The translations under genes were made by a program, and so were the position numbers. A stretch of DNA of 64,000 nt. It comes from Bemisia tabaci. Its lineage: Eukaryota > Arthropoda > Insecta > Hemiptera > Aleyrodidae. The stretch covers positions 7,267,501-7,331,500 of the forward strand of contig NC_092798.1 in assembly GCF_918797505.1 (NCBI RefSeq), in the 5' to 3' direction. Of the stretch, positions 22,161 through 33,916 are shown in pieces. The notes beneath the pieces are model-generated. The model had not been told where the DNA came from and made no database searches. It saw only the letters and a program-made list of their open reading frames with translations. Each line of letters opens with the position of its first letter. The stretch's first letter is position 1.

Positions 22161-23155
22161 AGCCCGAAAAAACAATCAACGCGCACCTTAATCTCAATCC
22201 CGGCAGGATAGCGAAACAAAGCAAAGGATCGCGGCGTCTCGCCTTTGTGCCCTGCGTTTGCCGCCCTTTCCTTTCTCCCCTTGCGAAGGACCCTTCGCGG
22301 TGCGAGCTGGCATCGGGGCGGGCGCATCGCACCTGTTTCCCGTTTTTCACTCGGTCGCGTCCCCCCGTGCAGCGACGGCGGCGGGGGTGGCAGCGTGAAA
22401 GCGCGGGCCTTTACCCTCCTCCTTTGTCTCCCCCGGGATGACCTTTGCGAGGTGCATGTCTCGCATCTTTGTCCGAGCGGCGCCCGCGCGCGCGCGCCCA
22501 AACACTCCAGCCTCCCCCGCTGGACCCTGGACCCTTTCAGCCCTTTATCTACACCCTTTTCGCGCCGGTTTCTTTCTTCGAGGAGGGTGCTCGTTACACG
22601 TTACGTTGTAAGCATCTTCGACTTCGTTCCCCGGCAGGTTGTGGATATGGCAGAAGGGATGTGTCGTATGGCTGTTGCAAGTCAATACATAATTATATCT
22701 GGGATTAAAATACTGGGATTCCTTTGATTTGTGACGAGAAAATGCATTAAGTTGCCAACGAGTTTCATGAAAAGGAATCAAGTTTTTACCACAATACGAA
22801 CGGTCTGCTTCTTGCTATTTCATTTCTTCTAAAGAATTGTAAAAAAATATTTCATTTCAATGAAGCATGTTACCTAAGTCAAAAAAAGGAGCCAAGTGCA
22901 CAGTTGGTATCTTCTCAAATTTCCGATTGGTAGATTCAATTCCAACTTGAATTAACCGATTTTCACTGCTCGTTGATGTTCCTGAATTTCTTCTGAAGTT
23001 CTTCCAACCTCTGAGATAGTGACGCCTTGTAAACCCATTTAGTGGCACCAAACGGTGCTCCAAGAGGTATCTACAATCACTCAGTGTCAGAGAAATCCAT
23101 CATAAATAATCGATTCCAGGGGCGGGAAGTATCGATGATTATCCATGCCAGCGTT
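22161..23155. other. Unannotated GC-rich to AT-rich stretch
   Basis: A GC-rich block with long overlapping ORFs lies at 22200-22620. Past 22700 the sequence is ordinary AT-rich DNA. No feature is supported. Confidence 0.4.
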
Positions 23156-23399
23156 CTGCCGTGCTAACGCCATACAAAAATTCGCATGTTGCCGAATTTC
23201 CACGATGAAATATTTATTTTCGAGGAAAGTTACAAACACTTTCCTTCGAGGTCATCAAAAATTTCAGGTTAAATCGCGAGAGAAATTATCTAAAAATCGT
23301 AGGAAAAATATTCAAAAGTTTACCAGGAAACCCGTATTTTACCCGCGGAAATCTGACAACGTTGGAGGGCGCATACGGCGTTATTCCTCAACACGGCAG
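23156..23399. repeat. Family C MITE, complete, 4-bp target duplication
   Basis: The ends CTGCCGTGC and CACGGCAG are flanked on both sides by CGTT. The left arm ATGTTGCCGAATTTCC pairs with AAATCTGACAACGTTGG on the right. Confidence 0.8.
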
Positions 23400-23699
23400 C
23401 GTTGCCAACTCGTGAGAAACGTCCCTCGGCGGGATCCCTGCGGCAGGCTCGGAGCCGACGCCCGGTCGCCCGGCTGACGATTACGGGACTGGATAGGGGC
23501 GAGGGGAGCTCCCCCTCCCCCTGCCCGGGGGCGCCCTCCGAGGGAGGGGGAGGGGGTGCATCTTGTGCCTCTCCGATGCGTTTCCTGCGGTGACCTTGAC
23601 TTGACCCAGACTAGCGCTCGGCTGCGCTGGCTGTTGCGACCGTCTTGCCAAGTTCTCCATGCACACAGTTCAAAAATCCCGGGTGTATAGTTACTTTGA

Positions 23700-23911
23700 G
23701 GTAACTTTTTCTTCGGTCAGATCGACCAAAAGGACTTGAGGTCCAGTTACACGATCAAATTGAGCCATCAAATTGGGCCTCTCATTGGTCGCATCCTCAC
23801 CTCAGGTCTTTTTCCACCAATCAGAGCTTCAGTTTGATGGCTCAATTTGATCGTGTAACTGAACCTTGAGTCGATGAACCGAATTCGTGGTTAAATCGAC
23901 CGAAACTGAGA
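23700..23911. repeat. Palindromic element (family W)
   Basis: The arms AGTTACACGATCAAATTGAG and CTCAATTTGATCGTGTAACT are perfectly inverse. Outer arms TTCGGTCAGATCGACC and ATCGACCGAA are weaker. Only this copy is seen. Confidence 0.75.
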
Positions 23912-24152
23912 CATCTCTAGGGCATCTGGGAATGAGGACAGCGTCCCGCTGAATAAATGCACTCCAGTTTCTCTTGCGGAGAGCACAGACAAGTTAAAAT
24001 ATGCAGCTCTGAGAGCCCAATAGGGCAAAACGAGTAAATTCACGATTACAAGGACAAAAATAAGTAAATTTATGCCAAAACTAAGTCTTATACGTGCTGG
24101 ACGAACAACGGATCGTAACAATTGTCTAGATAAAGGGCTGTTCGTAACGCTT

Positions 24153-24167
24153 GGGGGGGGGGGGGGG
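24153..24167 (+). repeat. G15 homopolymer
   Basis: Fifteen consecutive G on the plus strand. Confidence 0.95.
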
Positions 24168-24261
24168 TAAGTGTGAAAGGACAGGAACCTACGTCGCAAA
24201 AGCGTTACAAGGAGGGAGGGGATCAAAAATGCTGAAAAAATGCGCTACGTAACTCAGGAAC

Positions 24262-24480
24262 GGCCCCTAATTGGGATTCAAAGGTTGGCTGCCCTTTCGG
24301 GCCCTAGAAACTCCATGACTGAACCTCCGAACTGCCGACATGTCCGTTCTCTGATCACCATACAGGTCCTGTAACTTCTGTCTGGGTCTTCCACAGTTTG
24401 CGACTTGGGAAAGACTAGCGCATCGGAGTATCGATACTTCGATTCTAGTGCAATCCTTACGGCTTGTTTAATTTCCTGAT
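24262..24480. repeat. Family G repeat, partial
   Basis: AAAGGTTGGCTGCCCTTTCG, GGGCCCTAGAAACTCCATG and GACATGTCCGTTCTCTG match the right part of 41336-42000 and 44990-45560. Confidence 0.6.
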
Positions 24481-25712
24481 AAACCAATCAGAGAGCGGCA
24501 CAGGCATGACAATACTCTACCTTCTCAGGAACGCTAGGTACCCCTTCCCTTCCACCGAAAGACTCTCCGAACAATTGACAAAAAAACCCAACGGTGCCCG
24601 AATTCAACAGAGGGCCCATTCAGTTTGTTTATTTATCATTATTTTCCAGCGATTATTGTCCCGATTGCGACGTTATCGAGTCGCTATCGCCGAACGGAGG
24701 GCATGTGGTGTCGGAGCCGACGGGGCGTATGCTAATGGGGGGTGAAAAGAGCGGGGGCGGGCGACCCTCCTAGCCAAAACCGCTCATGACACCGATCGGA
24801 GGCCTGGGTAGATGCGCGATTTTTGCACGGAGCGGCGGTTGGGCTCGACACGATCGTAGGAAGTGTCGAAGCTCGTGTTCGGCCTTAGGGAGCAGTCGCT
24901 TGCTCGTTTGGCGGGTGAGGGGAGTGGGGAGGGGATTGGTTACGTGTCTGGGTTTTCGGCCCCTGTAACACGATCGTCTCATGAGGCGGGAAGCCTCCCC
25001 CACTCGTCCGGGGCTGAAAAATTTTGAGAGAGCCCACGTGGTACTTGAAAACCGAAGGATATGTGCAAAGGGATTGCAGGCTACATGGTTATTTTTAATT
25101 GTATTCATTTTCAAACCGTTCCTTTTCAGCATAAACGTCCCATTTGTCTCTGAATTCAAGTTTACAATGCTATTTTCCTCCTCGATTGTCCTGATTTTTC
25201 ACCGATCGTGGCCACTAAATATGGATGACCAAAAGAAATTGGAATTGAAGTTACTAGACTCTCTTAAGGTTTTTCTGGCCAATTTTTAAATGCCGCATTC
25301 TTAAAATACAAGGAACAGTGTTTTAGAGACGAAACGATAATATTTTCCGTTCTTGGGAATTTTTCATTTCAACACATCGTGAATTAGCCCGAGCTGAACT
25401 GAGAGTGCCTGGCTATATTCGCGACCGTAATCTCTCCACCGTTGGCAGTGCTTTCCCGTTCGGTTCGCGAACCGAACAAAAACGCGGCGAGGATAAATAA
25501 ATAGGAACGGCTCGACGGACGGATAAATAAACTGGGGAAAAAAGAAGTAAAAATTGTACTTTATGTGGGATTGGAAATAGGTATCGATACGCGCGCCGGT
25601 TGACCAAATGACCACCAAGAAAAATAAATAACGTCGATTCACTTCTGACACGCTGCGAATTGCGAGCGAGGCTGCCAGGTGCTTTCGGCGCGGCTATCCG
25701 AGGGGATTTACA
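24481..25712. other. Unannotated stretch
   Basis: A GC-rich block lies around 24700-24990. The ORFs on both strands have no recognisable domains. Confidence 0.4.
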
Positions 25713-25962
25713 CTGCCCCGCCGAGTAAAAACGCCGTAAGAGCCATCAGGGGTTGCCAAATTTCCTTCAACGAATCAACAATTTTCGGAAAAATTTGTGA
25801 ATATTTCGCTTCCGATTATTCGGAGACTTTCGTTCGGAATTTGATCTAAAAACTCTGAAAATGTCAAGGAAAGCTATTTTTTACTTCCTTCAAAAATAAA
25901 TGTTTTCTAATAAGAAATTTGGCAACATTCGAATGCTAATACGGCGTTTTTACTTAGCACAG
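25713..25962. repeat. Family C MITE, complete
   Basis: It runs from CTGCCCCGCCGAGTAAAAAC to CGTTTTTACTTAGCACAG, with the TTGCCAAATTTCC and AAATTTGGCAAC arms present. Confidence 0.8.
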
Positions 25963-26223
25963 GGGAAAACGCCGAACGTGCGACCGGAGGTTGCCGAAAT
26001 TCTTCTGATAAAGCGCACATTTCCTGGGAACCACGCGAATATTCAGCTTGGAATTTTTCGGATAATTTAGTCGCAATTTGATCAAGAGCATATAAAAATT
26101 TCAAACAATAATACGCATATTTTCTCTGAGAGGTGAACATATGCTGGGGGGGGGGGGGGGGGAGCAATTTTGCAAAGCCTGGAAACACATATACGGTGTT
26201 CGGCCTCTGCACGGGCACGGCAG
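25963..26223. repeat. Family C MITE, adjacent diverged copy with G17
   Basis: GGGGAAAACGCCGAACGTGC on the left and ATATACGGTGTTCGGCCTC to CACGGCAG on the right. A run of 17 G lies at 26146-26162. It sits back-to-back with the previous copy. Confidence 0.65.
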
Positions 26224-26977
26224 TTCAGGGGCGGAATGAGATATTTTCCGCGAAATCCGGCATCGAAACCACTACGTCGAGTTTTGGCCGGACTCCAAGC
26301 GAACTCGGGCGTGTTCAGTGTTTTTTTCTAGTTTTTTCTTTTTTTTCTCTTTAAAACAGAGCGCGTATGTATACATACACACCGCAAAATGGTGTGCGCT
26401 GAATTACACGTTGGACGTGCTATCAAAGGGAGGCATCGCTCGAACGGCAATTCCTGGTTTTCATTCTGAAAATACGCTGAAATTATTCAATCGTCTCCGC
26501 AATAATGATTTTTTAGGACTCGCCTTGCGATGTCAAACGTTCGATACCAGCGAGACATTTCTTTTGCTACACGTGCCAAAGATTTCATTGAATTAACCTA
26601 TTCAAAAGAATGTTTTCAGAGACGAAGAAACGTAAGAGCCATCGCTGACTTGTGGAAGTCCAAAGAGTGAACAACTTAAAGTTTACAGAAAGAAAGAAAT
26701 TACATAAAAACCGAGGAAATCCGAGAGAAACGCAACCGAGACCAAGGTGCGGCGCTGTGCGTTAAAACTCACGCCACCGGTCAATATAGCACTTTGACCG
26801 CAACCACAGTCGAACTGCTTATTAACGAACGGACCCAAACGGCAAATCAAAAAGCTAATAAAACCTCATTACACCTGCACTTCTGAATCATCCATATGTC
26901 GCAGGTAGCAATGCTGGCAGTTTGCAAACGGCATGCATGTTATTGGCTCATCAAATGGCACGGTAAAGAACTTCAAA
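26224..26977. other. Unannotated stretch
   Basis: No feature is supported in this AT-rich to mixed sequence. Confidence 0.4.
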
Positions 26978-27300
26978 CGCACGACCTCGACTCTGAGCGC
27001 CTTCAAACTCAGCGATACTCTCCGCATTGCCTGGGAGTTAGTTTCGATGCGTAACCCAACCAAACCCAACTAGGACCACTGATTTCAACAGTTCACCACA
27101 CGCACGACCTCGACTCTGAGCGCCTTCAAGTCAGCGTACTTCCGCATGCCTGGAGTTAGTTGATGCTACCACTAAGCACTGATTTCAACAGTCCCACGCA
27201 GACCTCATCTGAGCGCCTTCAAACTCAGCGATACTCCGCATGCTGGGAGTTAGTTTAGATGCTTAACCCCAACCAACTAAGGCCATTGATTTCACCACAC
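26978..27300 (+). repeat. Three-copy tandem repeat with deletion-type differences
   Basis: Units start at 26978, 27101 and about 27194, with CGACTCTGAGCGCCTTCAA and GGGAGTTAGTT. They are 123, 93 and 107 bp long. Copies 2 and 3 differ from copy 1 mainly by many 1-5 bp deletions rather than substitutions. Confidence 0.8.
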
Positions 27301-27929
27301 GTGCTTCGGAAGTGTCGGTTGAGAAGTGTTCTGCTTGGAAAGAACATCTGCTCAGTTCCTAGGAAAATAATCGGTAGTTACTACCTTTCTTCTTTACTTC
27401 TGAATTTTTACATTTTTTATTCAACTCCAAAAAATTGGAATGTGCCGGCGATTGCTATTTCCTTGCGACATATAGGGCTCTATGAAGCCTAGGATGGCTG
27501 AGCCAATCGGAGGTGGATCCTGCAGCGGCCCCATACCCTCCCTATAAAGTTCTCCAGACTAGGGGGCGTTTCGTCAACTCACAGTAAAAAAACAGCCAAC
27601 TCACGTTGGAAATAAAATTACAAAGGGCTATATCAGCGCGTCAATTTAGTGCGTGATGTGCAATGTGCACGGTGAGAGGTTATAGGTTCCCTGATGGTGC
27701 GTTGGTTCGAGGACGCACTATCTGGCCTATAATCGGAAACGGTCTTTGGAAATAATTTCACACGTCGGGTCGGAGGACCGTTTTTACGGGGCCCGGGCCC
27801 CATTCCAGAAACAAACAACTGTTGGTTTTTATGCCCGGCACGTCCAGCTCGCGGCGATGCTTTTATTATCCCTCCTTCACCGACGGAACTTGACCGGAAG
27901 TAGGCGCTCCACCGCGGATCTATTCGTGG
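27301..27929. other. Unannotated stretch
   Basis: No gene or repeat copy recognised. Confidence 0.4.
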
Positions 27930-28748
27930 CCAGGAAAAACGCCCTATGAGCATTCCAACGTTGCCGCCTCCTGAAAAAAATGCCCGCTCTTACGTGAAAT
28001 TACAGATATATAACCATTAAATTTAATTTAATATACGATTTGAGTTGCGGAGCCTGGAATTTCTTCTTTTTGCCTTCCATGATTTTTCTCCGATTCACTG
28101 AGACCCATTTCCAGATAAAAACCCTCCGTCATTATTCTCCGGACTCTTCAGGAGAACTGGATTTTTCTCCAGAATTTTCAATAAATTTTTTCTCACTGAA
28201 GTTCTACTTTTTACGGGATGAATCATGATTTGGTCAATTACGGTCTCAGTTCGGGTCTGGGGTCTGAATATGGGCCTTCGATACCTCTCTTTTTGAGTAA
28301 AACTCCACAATCTCTCTTGCCTCATTGCAGATTAACGACCAAGGTGTCTCCTAAAACGGGCTCGTCAAAAATAAGTACTTTAACAGTACTTTTTCAGTAC
28401 ATTCTCGAGAAATGCAGTACCTCCTCCAACAGAAAAATTCCGTACTTTTTTAGTATCTCTAGGTATTTGACGAGATTAGAAAAATTTTAAAAATTTGAAA
28501 ATGCGACAAAAATGACAAAAAATTTAAAAAAAATTCTGGACCTTTTTGCAGAATTTCCGCACTTTCTCAGTGCCTCCGGACCGCCCTTAAAAATCGGAGC
28601 TTTTTCCGGACTTTTCGGAAATTCCGAACTTGTAGACACCCTGACGACTTTCCACCGGAGAATTTCTCAGTTTTCCTCAAAAATATACGTTCTGAGGTGA
28701 AATTCGACAACATACGAAAGCTCATACGCCGTTCTCACCGAGTAGCAC
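27930..28748. repeat. Family C MITE split by about 550 bp of inserted sequence
   Basis: The left end GGAAAAACGCCCTATGAGC with CAACGTTGCC (27930-27970) and right end TTCGACAACATACGAAAGC with CATACGCCGTTCTC (28694-28748) are family C termini. The inserted middle has TAGACACCCTGACGAC near 28630, resembling the insert at 35770. Confidence 0.45.
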
Positions 28749-28904
28749 TTCAAGTCCCCTTCGCTCCCGTTTCGGCGTTTTAAATCCGGGGAATTCATTG
28801 CGGGATCGTGTGAAATTCCTATCTCCACTTCCAATCGGGAGGAGGCGGCCATGGACGTTGGTCCGCGGACCTCGTCGCGTCGGCGAGTCCGCTTTTCGGG
28901 GGTT

Positions 28905-29003
28905 ACGTCCCAGTGGAGATGCGTGTTACGCGAAAAAGCCCTAACTGCATTTCCGTAAGAGCCACGTCCACCACACGCTTAAACGCATCTCGTGGACCAT
29001 CCC
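28905..29003. repeat. Short palindrome
   Basis: CAGTGGAGATGCGTGTTACG pairs with ACGCATCTCGTGG near 28984-28996. Confidence 0.5.
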
Positions 29004-29092
29004 GGAATGCACTCACTGTACTTTTACAGCGATTAGCATTCACTTTCCCCCGCCGCCGGCCCGAAACGCGAGTAGATTAAAATTCCCAGCAT

Positions 29093-29338
29093 TCCGTCCG
29101 AAAAACGCCGTATGAGTATTCGAATGTTGCCAAATTTCCATCGATAAAATGTTCATTTTACAGGTAAGTCATGAATATTTTCCTTTGAAATTTTCAGGAA
29201 CTTCGGGTGAAATTGTGAACAATAGTGTCAAAAAAAAATCGGAAGGAAGATATGCATTAGTTTACCGGGAAATTCGTGTTTTATCAATCAAAATTCGGCA
29301 ACACTTGAAGGTTCATACGGCGTTCTTCCACTGCCGTG
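29093..29338. repeat. Family C MITE, complete
   Basis: GAAAAACGCCGTATGAGTAT with GTTGCCAAATTTCC on the left, AAATTCGGCAACACTTGAAG and CATACGGCGTTCTTCC on the right. A CAG|GTAAGT string at 29161 lies inside the element and is probably accidental. Confidence 0.75.
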
Positions 29339-29575
29339 CTGGGGGAAAACGCCGTATGAGTATTCAAATGCTGCCAAATTTCCTTCTAGAAAAAAATCTA
29401 GTATTGAAGAAAGTTATAAATGTGTTTCCTTGACATTTTCCACACGCTTAAGATCGAATTACGAAGAAAATTTTTACGAAAAATTGGGGGGGAAATATTA
29501 CAATTTTCCCGAAAATTCGTGACTGCCCAGAGAAATTTGGCAACATCTGAAGGCTCGTAGGGCGTTTTGACGCGG
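29331..29575. repeat. Family C MITE, complete, adjoining the previous copy
   Basis: CTGCCGTGCTGGGGGAAAAC to GTAGGGCGTTTTGACGCGG, sharing the terminal CTGCCGTG with the previous copy's end. Confidence 0.75.
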
Positions 29576-30344
29576 GATTAGCGTGTGAGTTGCGGGGTTC
29601 TCGGCGGGACCCGTGCAAGCTGGCAACGCCGCGCCCGAATTTCGATAATAATTAAATTATTCGTGAGGAGGATGCGTGCGTTACTCGTTCGGCTGGATGC
29701 TGCCGTATTTTCGGTTAATAGGAGCCGCTGTCTCTGGGTCGATTGAGGAACAGCGTATATGCCGTTGAATTCCCTACGCATATGGGTGCTTTTACAGATA
29801 TATCGGAAATTGTGGTACTTTAATTAAGTCCGAATTGACGGTTATTATCTACGAGAAGCCGGGCGCCGAAACTAAAAACGTGGAAATAAAACATTATACG
29901 TGAAAATGAAATGTTAATTTATTGTGTTCATCAATTGGACGGAATAAACGAGAATCAACCTTGGCGCACTTCACAATGCCTTATTTGCTCTCGCGTTTAC
30001 ATTCCGACGTTTCCTCGAAACTTTTTGTGAAAATAATTGATTTTCTTTTTGGGAGTTAATGTTATCCCTTGATTTTACAGAGTATAATTTAAATGATTAA
30101 AATGTGTTTCAGGAACTTGAATGTTACTTTATCGAGTCTACAGACTTCATGAAAAAAAAAATGATTCGTCTTCCCTCAACTAATACGCCGACACTCCCCA
30201 ATTCCAAAGCTAAAATGTCACCAAGAGCAATGATTTGATGACACATACGGAAACTGGAAAAATTAGGGGCTTTAATTTTGAAATTAAGACTAGAACTTTG
30301 GGGGACCATCGCCCTGTAACATGTGAAAAAAGCAAGTCAATCGA
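29576..30344. other. Unannotated stretch
   Basis: No feature is supported. Confidence 0.4.
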
Positions 30345-30600
30345 AGAGGATGCGACTATTTCGACGCGTGGGAAATGTTGTTGCTATATCTGTGAAGGCG
30401 AAACACGATGCGCGCAAAAGCGCCTTCAATCAGAGTAGATAGGCAAATAAGCATCCCTCGCGTTGATATAATTGTATCCTCAGCCGTAAACCTGTGTCCT
30501 ATATGATACTTCGTTTTCATGCTGAGTGAGTGCCTTCAAATAAAGCGTATATGCAAAAATGCATCCCTCGCGTTGATATAGTTGTATCCACAGCTGTCGA
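30345..30600. repeat. Family I repeat with tandem units
   Basis: GGATGCGACTATTTCGACGC links it to the 8866 array. AAGCATCCCTCGCGTTGATA and ATGCATCCCTCGCGTTGATA, about 110 bp apart, form a tandem pair, and both follow GCCTTCAA motifs. Confidence 0.7.
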
Positions 30601-31950
30601 TTTGTACACGCAGACTTTGGCGCAGAAAAAACGGATGAGGAGCACTGTTCCGGATTTGTATCCAGTAAAGTCACGTGAATGAACAAAACTGAAGACAGAG
30701 CACATGTAAAAAAGAAGGGAAAAACCGGTGTACCCTGCAGAAAGAATGTTGTTACATCCTCGATCCGGCCCAAACATTAGTTCAACGGGCAGAAACGCCT
30801 GTCTTATTTTATGTACATCCTTAAGTTCCTCTAAAATTTGAAAATTTACCACGTCGGAATGACACAAAAAATAGCCACAAAATCCAAATTACCGCCACCC
30901 AGGTTTCCTACAAGATCATTCCGTCACAATCATAATATCACCCGACAGGAAACATCGGATATCAAATAAACGAACGGAGAAACGCCTTCATAGGGCACCC
31001 CTCCCCATCCACGACACATCAAGGAAGGTGGGTGGGGGCTGGTCAAATGGTAAAATAATTTCGGTGGCCGAATGGCCGAATAAAAAAGCTATCTCCGATA
31101 GATTAGGCCAGACCGGCGCGGCGGGCCGCGGTGGCCGCACAATGGCCGAGTCATGGACCAGCACCGCAGGATTGCCAACCCGCACAGCAAGCTACAAAAA
31201 TCCCTGAGGAAAGGGGGCGAAAACCCGGCGATCCGGCAACCGCGGAGCGCGCGGGGGCGAACGAACCGACCGCGGGTCCGGCGTTCCACCGACCCGGCTC
31301 CAGCGTTGCCGGGTCGTGCGCGATTAAAGCGAAAAAAGCCCCCGGTCTGTGAAGGGGGGCAACACCGGGGGGACCCGGCCAGGACCAGTCGGTCGCATTA
31401 CCGCGCACTGGTAAATTACAGAACGAAACTCAACGGATAGTTGGTCCGGTGTTGCCGGGTGGAAGGGCTAAAGAGCACTTCTCGGATGACCTTGAAGGTG
31501 AGGCCAAGGACTCCGGGATAAAATGACGTATGGTGAGTGCGCCGATTGATGGAAGATGCGTGATTTTAGCTAAAAACGACATCACATTGGCTCGTTAATG
31601 ATAAAGTTTGAGATGAACACAAAAAAAACGTGTCTTCCGGAGGAAAATCGAAAAAACCCCACTCAAATATTTTAAATTTTTCCCTGGGTCCGGCAAGACA
31701 TTTTACAGCAAGAGAACTAAGGCGTTCTTACACTTTGAACTTTTACCATGAGTGTGGTACAAAGACGTGTGGTACATACATATGAAGAATGCTAATGATT
31801 GGATTCTCTGATGTGAGTATTTTGCGTGGAGGAAAAATGTTGTGGAACATAATTTAGGCGTTTTAGCTACGAACAGCATTCTATTCGTACTGTGCTTTTC
31901 ATAATTTTTTTTCCTGCGAAGAATGATATAAGATCAATAGTTGAACTTAC
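30601..31950. other. Unannotated stretch with GC-rich block
   Basis: The block 31060-31460 is very GC-rich with several overlapping ORFs on both strands. It could be a CpG-rich regulatory region, but I see no core promoter signal. No repeat copies recognised. Confidence 0.4.
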
Positions 31951-32019
31951 GAAAGACTGAATGTGAGAAACGGAGGACCTTAAAGGGATGATAATTGATA
32001 ACAGCAACTGAATGCTTAC
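31951..32019 (-). other. Recursive splice site with candidate 69-nt RS exon (site 3)
   Basis: This is the clearest of the four. On the minus strand a 20-nt T-rich tract ending GTTTGTTTTCAG abuts GTAAGC, with the junction at 32020/32019. Sixty-nine nt later comes a textbook donor TTTC|GTAAGT (31950-31945). That gives a 3' splice site that regenerates a 5' splice site, plus a competing downstream donor. This matches RS exons described in fly and vertebrate long introns. Two frames through the 69 nt are open, but the sequence is AT-rich and not coding-like. Confidence 0.5.
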
Positions 32020-32157
32020 CTGAAAACAAACAAAAAAACAAATCTTATTAATTCAATTTTCAGAGCAACTTTCAAGTTTCAAAGCATGTTTAAAAGACCC
32101 CCAGTTGGCCTCGTTCTTCTGGTCTAGGTCAACGATATCTTTCGCCTAACGCCTAAC

Positions 32158-32321
32158 CAACGGCGTGGTGTGCTTTGCGATATATAGATTGATCAGCCAT
32201 TCAAACCTACGAAAAGAGACCGATTATCAGGGCGTTCGCAAATCAAAACCACAATAATCGATTCTTTTCCATAGCTTTAAACGGGATAATATCGATAGTC
32301 GAGTATCACGCCTCGCCACCT
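32158..32321. repeat. Family B hAT-type MITE
   Basis: CGGCGTGGTGTGCTTTGCGA to GTATCACGCCTCGCCACC, with AATCGATTCTTTTCCATAGC in the right arm. Confidence 0.8.
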
Positions 32322-32426
32322 AACCACACGGTAGGGATGAAAGCAGTGCGGGGTCTTTAAAAGATATTGTCTTTGCTACCGACCACCCCCCTCCCAGTTT
32401 CCTTTCTCCCTGCCACGACACTACGT

Positions 32427-32536
32427 CGTCTGACGTAAGAACCTATCTCAATATCCACATGAGCCTCGCTTTACATATAAACCCATGCATTCTGGGGCTC
32501 AAGCGGGGATGAAGATAAGCCATTACGCCGGAGGAA
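32427..32536. repeat. Family P small MITE
   Basis: CGTCTGACGTAAGAACCTAT on the left and CATTACGCCGGAGGAACGAC on the right enclose CATGAGCC and CTGGGGCTCA. Confidence 0.7.
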
Positions 32537-32673
32537 CGACGACCATCCGTCTCCCGGTTCCATTTAAAAGAAAGCACTCCAGCCTGTCCTGTCGTTCCTG
32601 GCCTTTAATTTTCCGTCGGGCTGACATCCCGGATTTTCCGGTCAACTGGTCGCCTTGTTAACGTCACGTCCGA

Positions 32674-32973
32674 CGCACACTGGATCTAGTCACTAGGAGA
32701 AGTCGGACAAAATTCGGAAACTTTAAACACTCATAACTCCGTTTACACAAAACTTAGAGGTTCTAAAAGTGGTTCCATTGGTTTCCCGTGAAATTCTCTT
32801 CCAAAACCACCCCTTGAAATTTAAATGTGACAAAATAAACATCAAAATTCTGGCACTCTTGTTGAAGTCAAAAATTGATCAAAAGTGTCGTCGGACCCAC
32901 TAAATTAATGGACGAATCACAAAATTTCAAAAATTTCATGTGCGACCTTTCTAATTGACTGGATCCAGTGTGC
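32674..32973. repeat. Family M element, complete
   Basis: The ends GCACACTGGATC and GATCCAGTGTGC are perfectly inverse. Internal GTCGGACAAAATTCGGAAAC and TTCTAAAAGTGGTTCCATTG match 60861 in the same orientation. Confidence 0.8.
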
Positions 32974-33527
32974 GACGGCCAGGATTTATCCGAATCGGCC
33001 ACGTTTCCGCGACGGGACGACGGGAGGGAAGAGACAAGAGCGCGAAAAGCGCCTTCGGGATGGCGGTGGCATGGCGGCCGAGGACCTGATTCCGAATTGC
33101 AAAATGGCCTGTCTGCGCTTGTCTAGCGTCGCGGACGGGGGGGCAATCACCCGAGGAGAGCCAATGAATAACGCTCGGCTATCCCGAGCGCTGTTGCCGA
33201 GTTTTCCTGTGTCCACGTTGCCTTACTTTACAAGATACTCTCTTCAGGAAATTATACACGATGCCAGAAATTTTTTACAGAAATTGTGGGGCTGTAGGGG
33301 CAAAATAAGGAATTTTGGGCTCAGAACGAAACTTATTTGTTTTAAAACGCCCCCCTCCCCCCCCCAAAAAAAATCACCCCTTTCAAAGCTCCGAGCCCAC
33401 AAAATCACCCTCAGAAATTATAATGGATCTTTCCAGGTCAGAAATCGTGTTCAGCGTAAAAAAAGCGTAAAAGTGCACTCTTTTTACGCATTTTCATTCA
33501 AAGCTGTCGTCACATTCGTCATTTCCC
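32974..33527. other. Unannotated stretch
   Basis: A C-rich run lies at about 33350-33365. A 183-codon plus ORF from 33071 runs on into the following family O copy and shows no domain, so it is not called. Confidence 0.4.
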
Positions 33528-33773
33528 TTACGAAAGAACGTAACTACATTAAAATGTTGCCGAATTCCCGTCGCGATTTGCATTTGTACCCGGACCAGAA
33601 AATATTCAGCATTTCTCAGTAGAAATTTCATTGATTTTTGCTATAAACTCATGCAGAAATTAGACAATTTTGGGGGGAAAATTGCACCGATACATTCTTG
33701 TAAAAAATTGAATTACCTTGGTCAAATTTGCAATCTTGGAATGGAGTTACGTTCCTTCACCCGAGAAACGATG
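33528..33773. repeat. Family O MITE
   Basis: TACGAAAGAACGTAACTACA on the left, GGAGTTACGTTCCTTCACCC on the right, with TTTCATTGATTTTTGC inside. Confidence 0.7.
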
Positions 33774-33776
33774 AAC

Positions 33777-33916
33777 GGACTACATTTTGCGATAAGGAAC
33801 TATCATTATTAGCTGATCGATAAAACCACCTATCTGAATGAAGAACCTAACGAGCGCAAATGTCGTTTCTCAATCGAGCTAAAAATGGTGGTTCCTTTTC
33901 GCAAAATGTAAACCAA
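33777..33916. repeat. Family E bipartite MITE
   Basis: CTACATTTTGCGATAAGGAA and GGTTCCTTTTCGCAAAATGT are inverse ends. It follows the family O copy directly. Confidence 0.7.

Noticed and set aside
29150..29172. CAG|GTAAGT on the plus strand as a fifth ratchet site
   Set aside because: It lies inside a family C MITE, has a weak pyrimidine tract and is not present in other copies.
33071..33622. 183-codon plus ORF
   Set aside because: It crosses a C-rich run and ends inside a family O MITE. No domain recognised.
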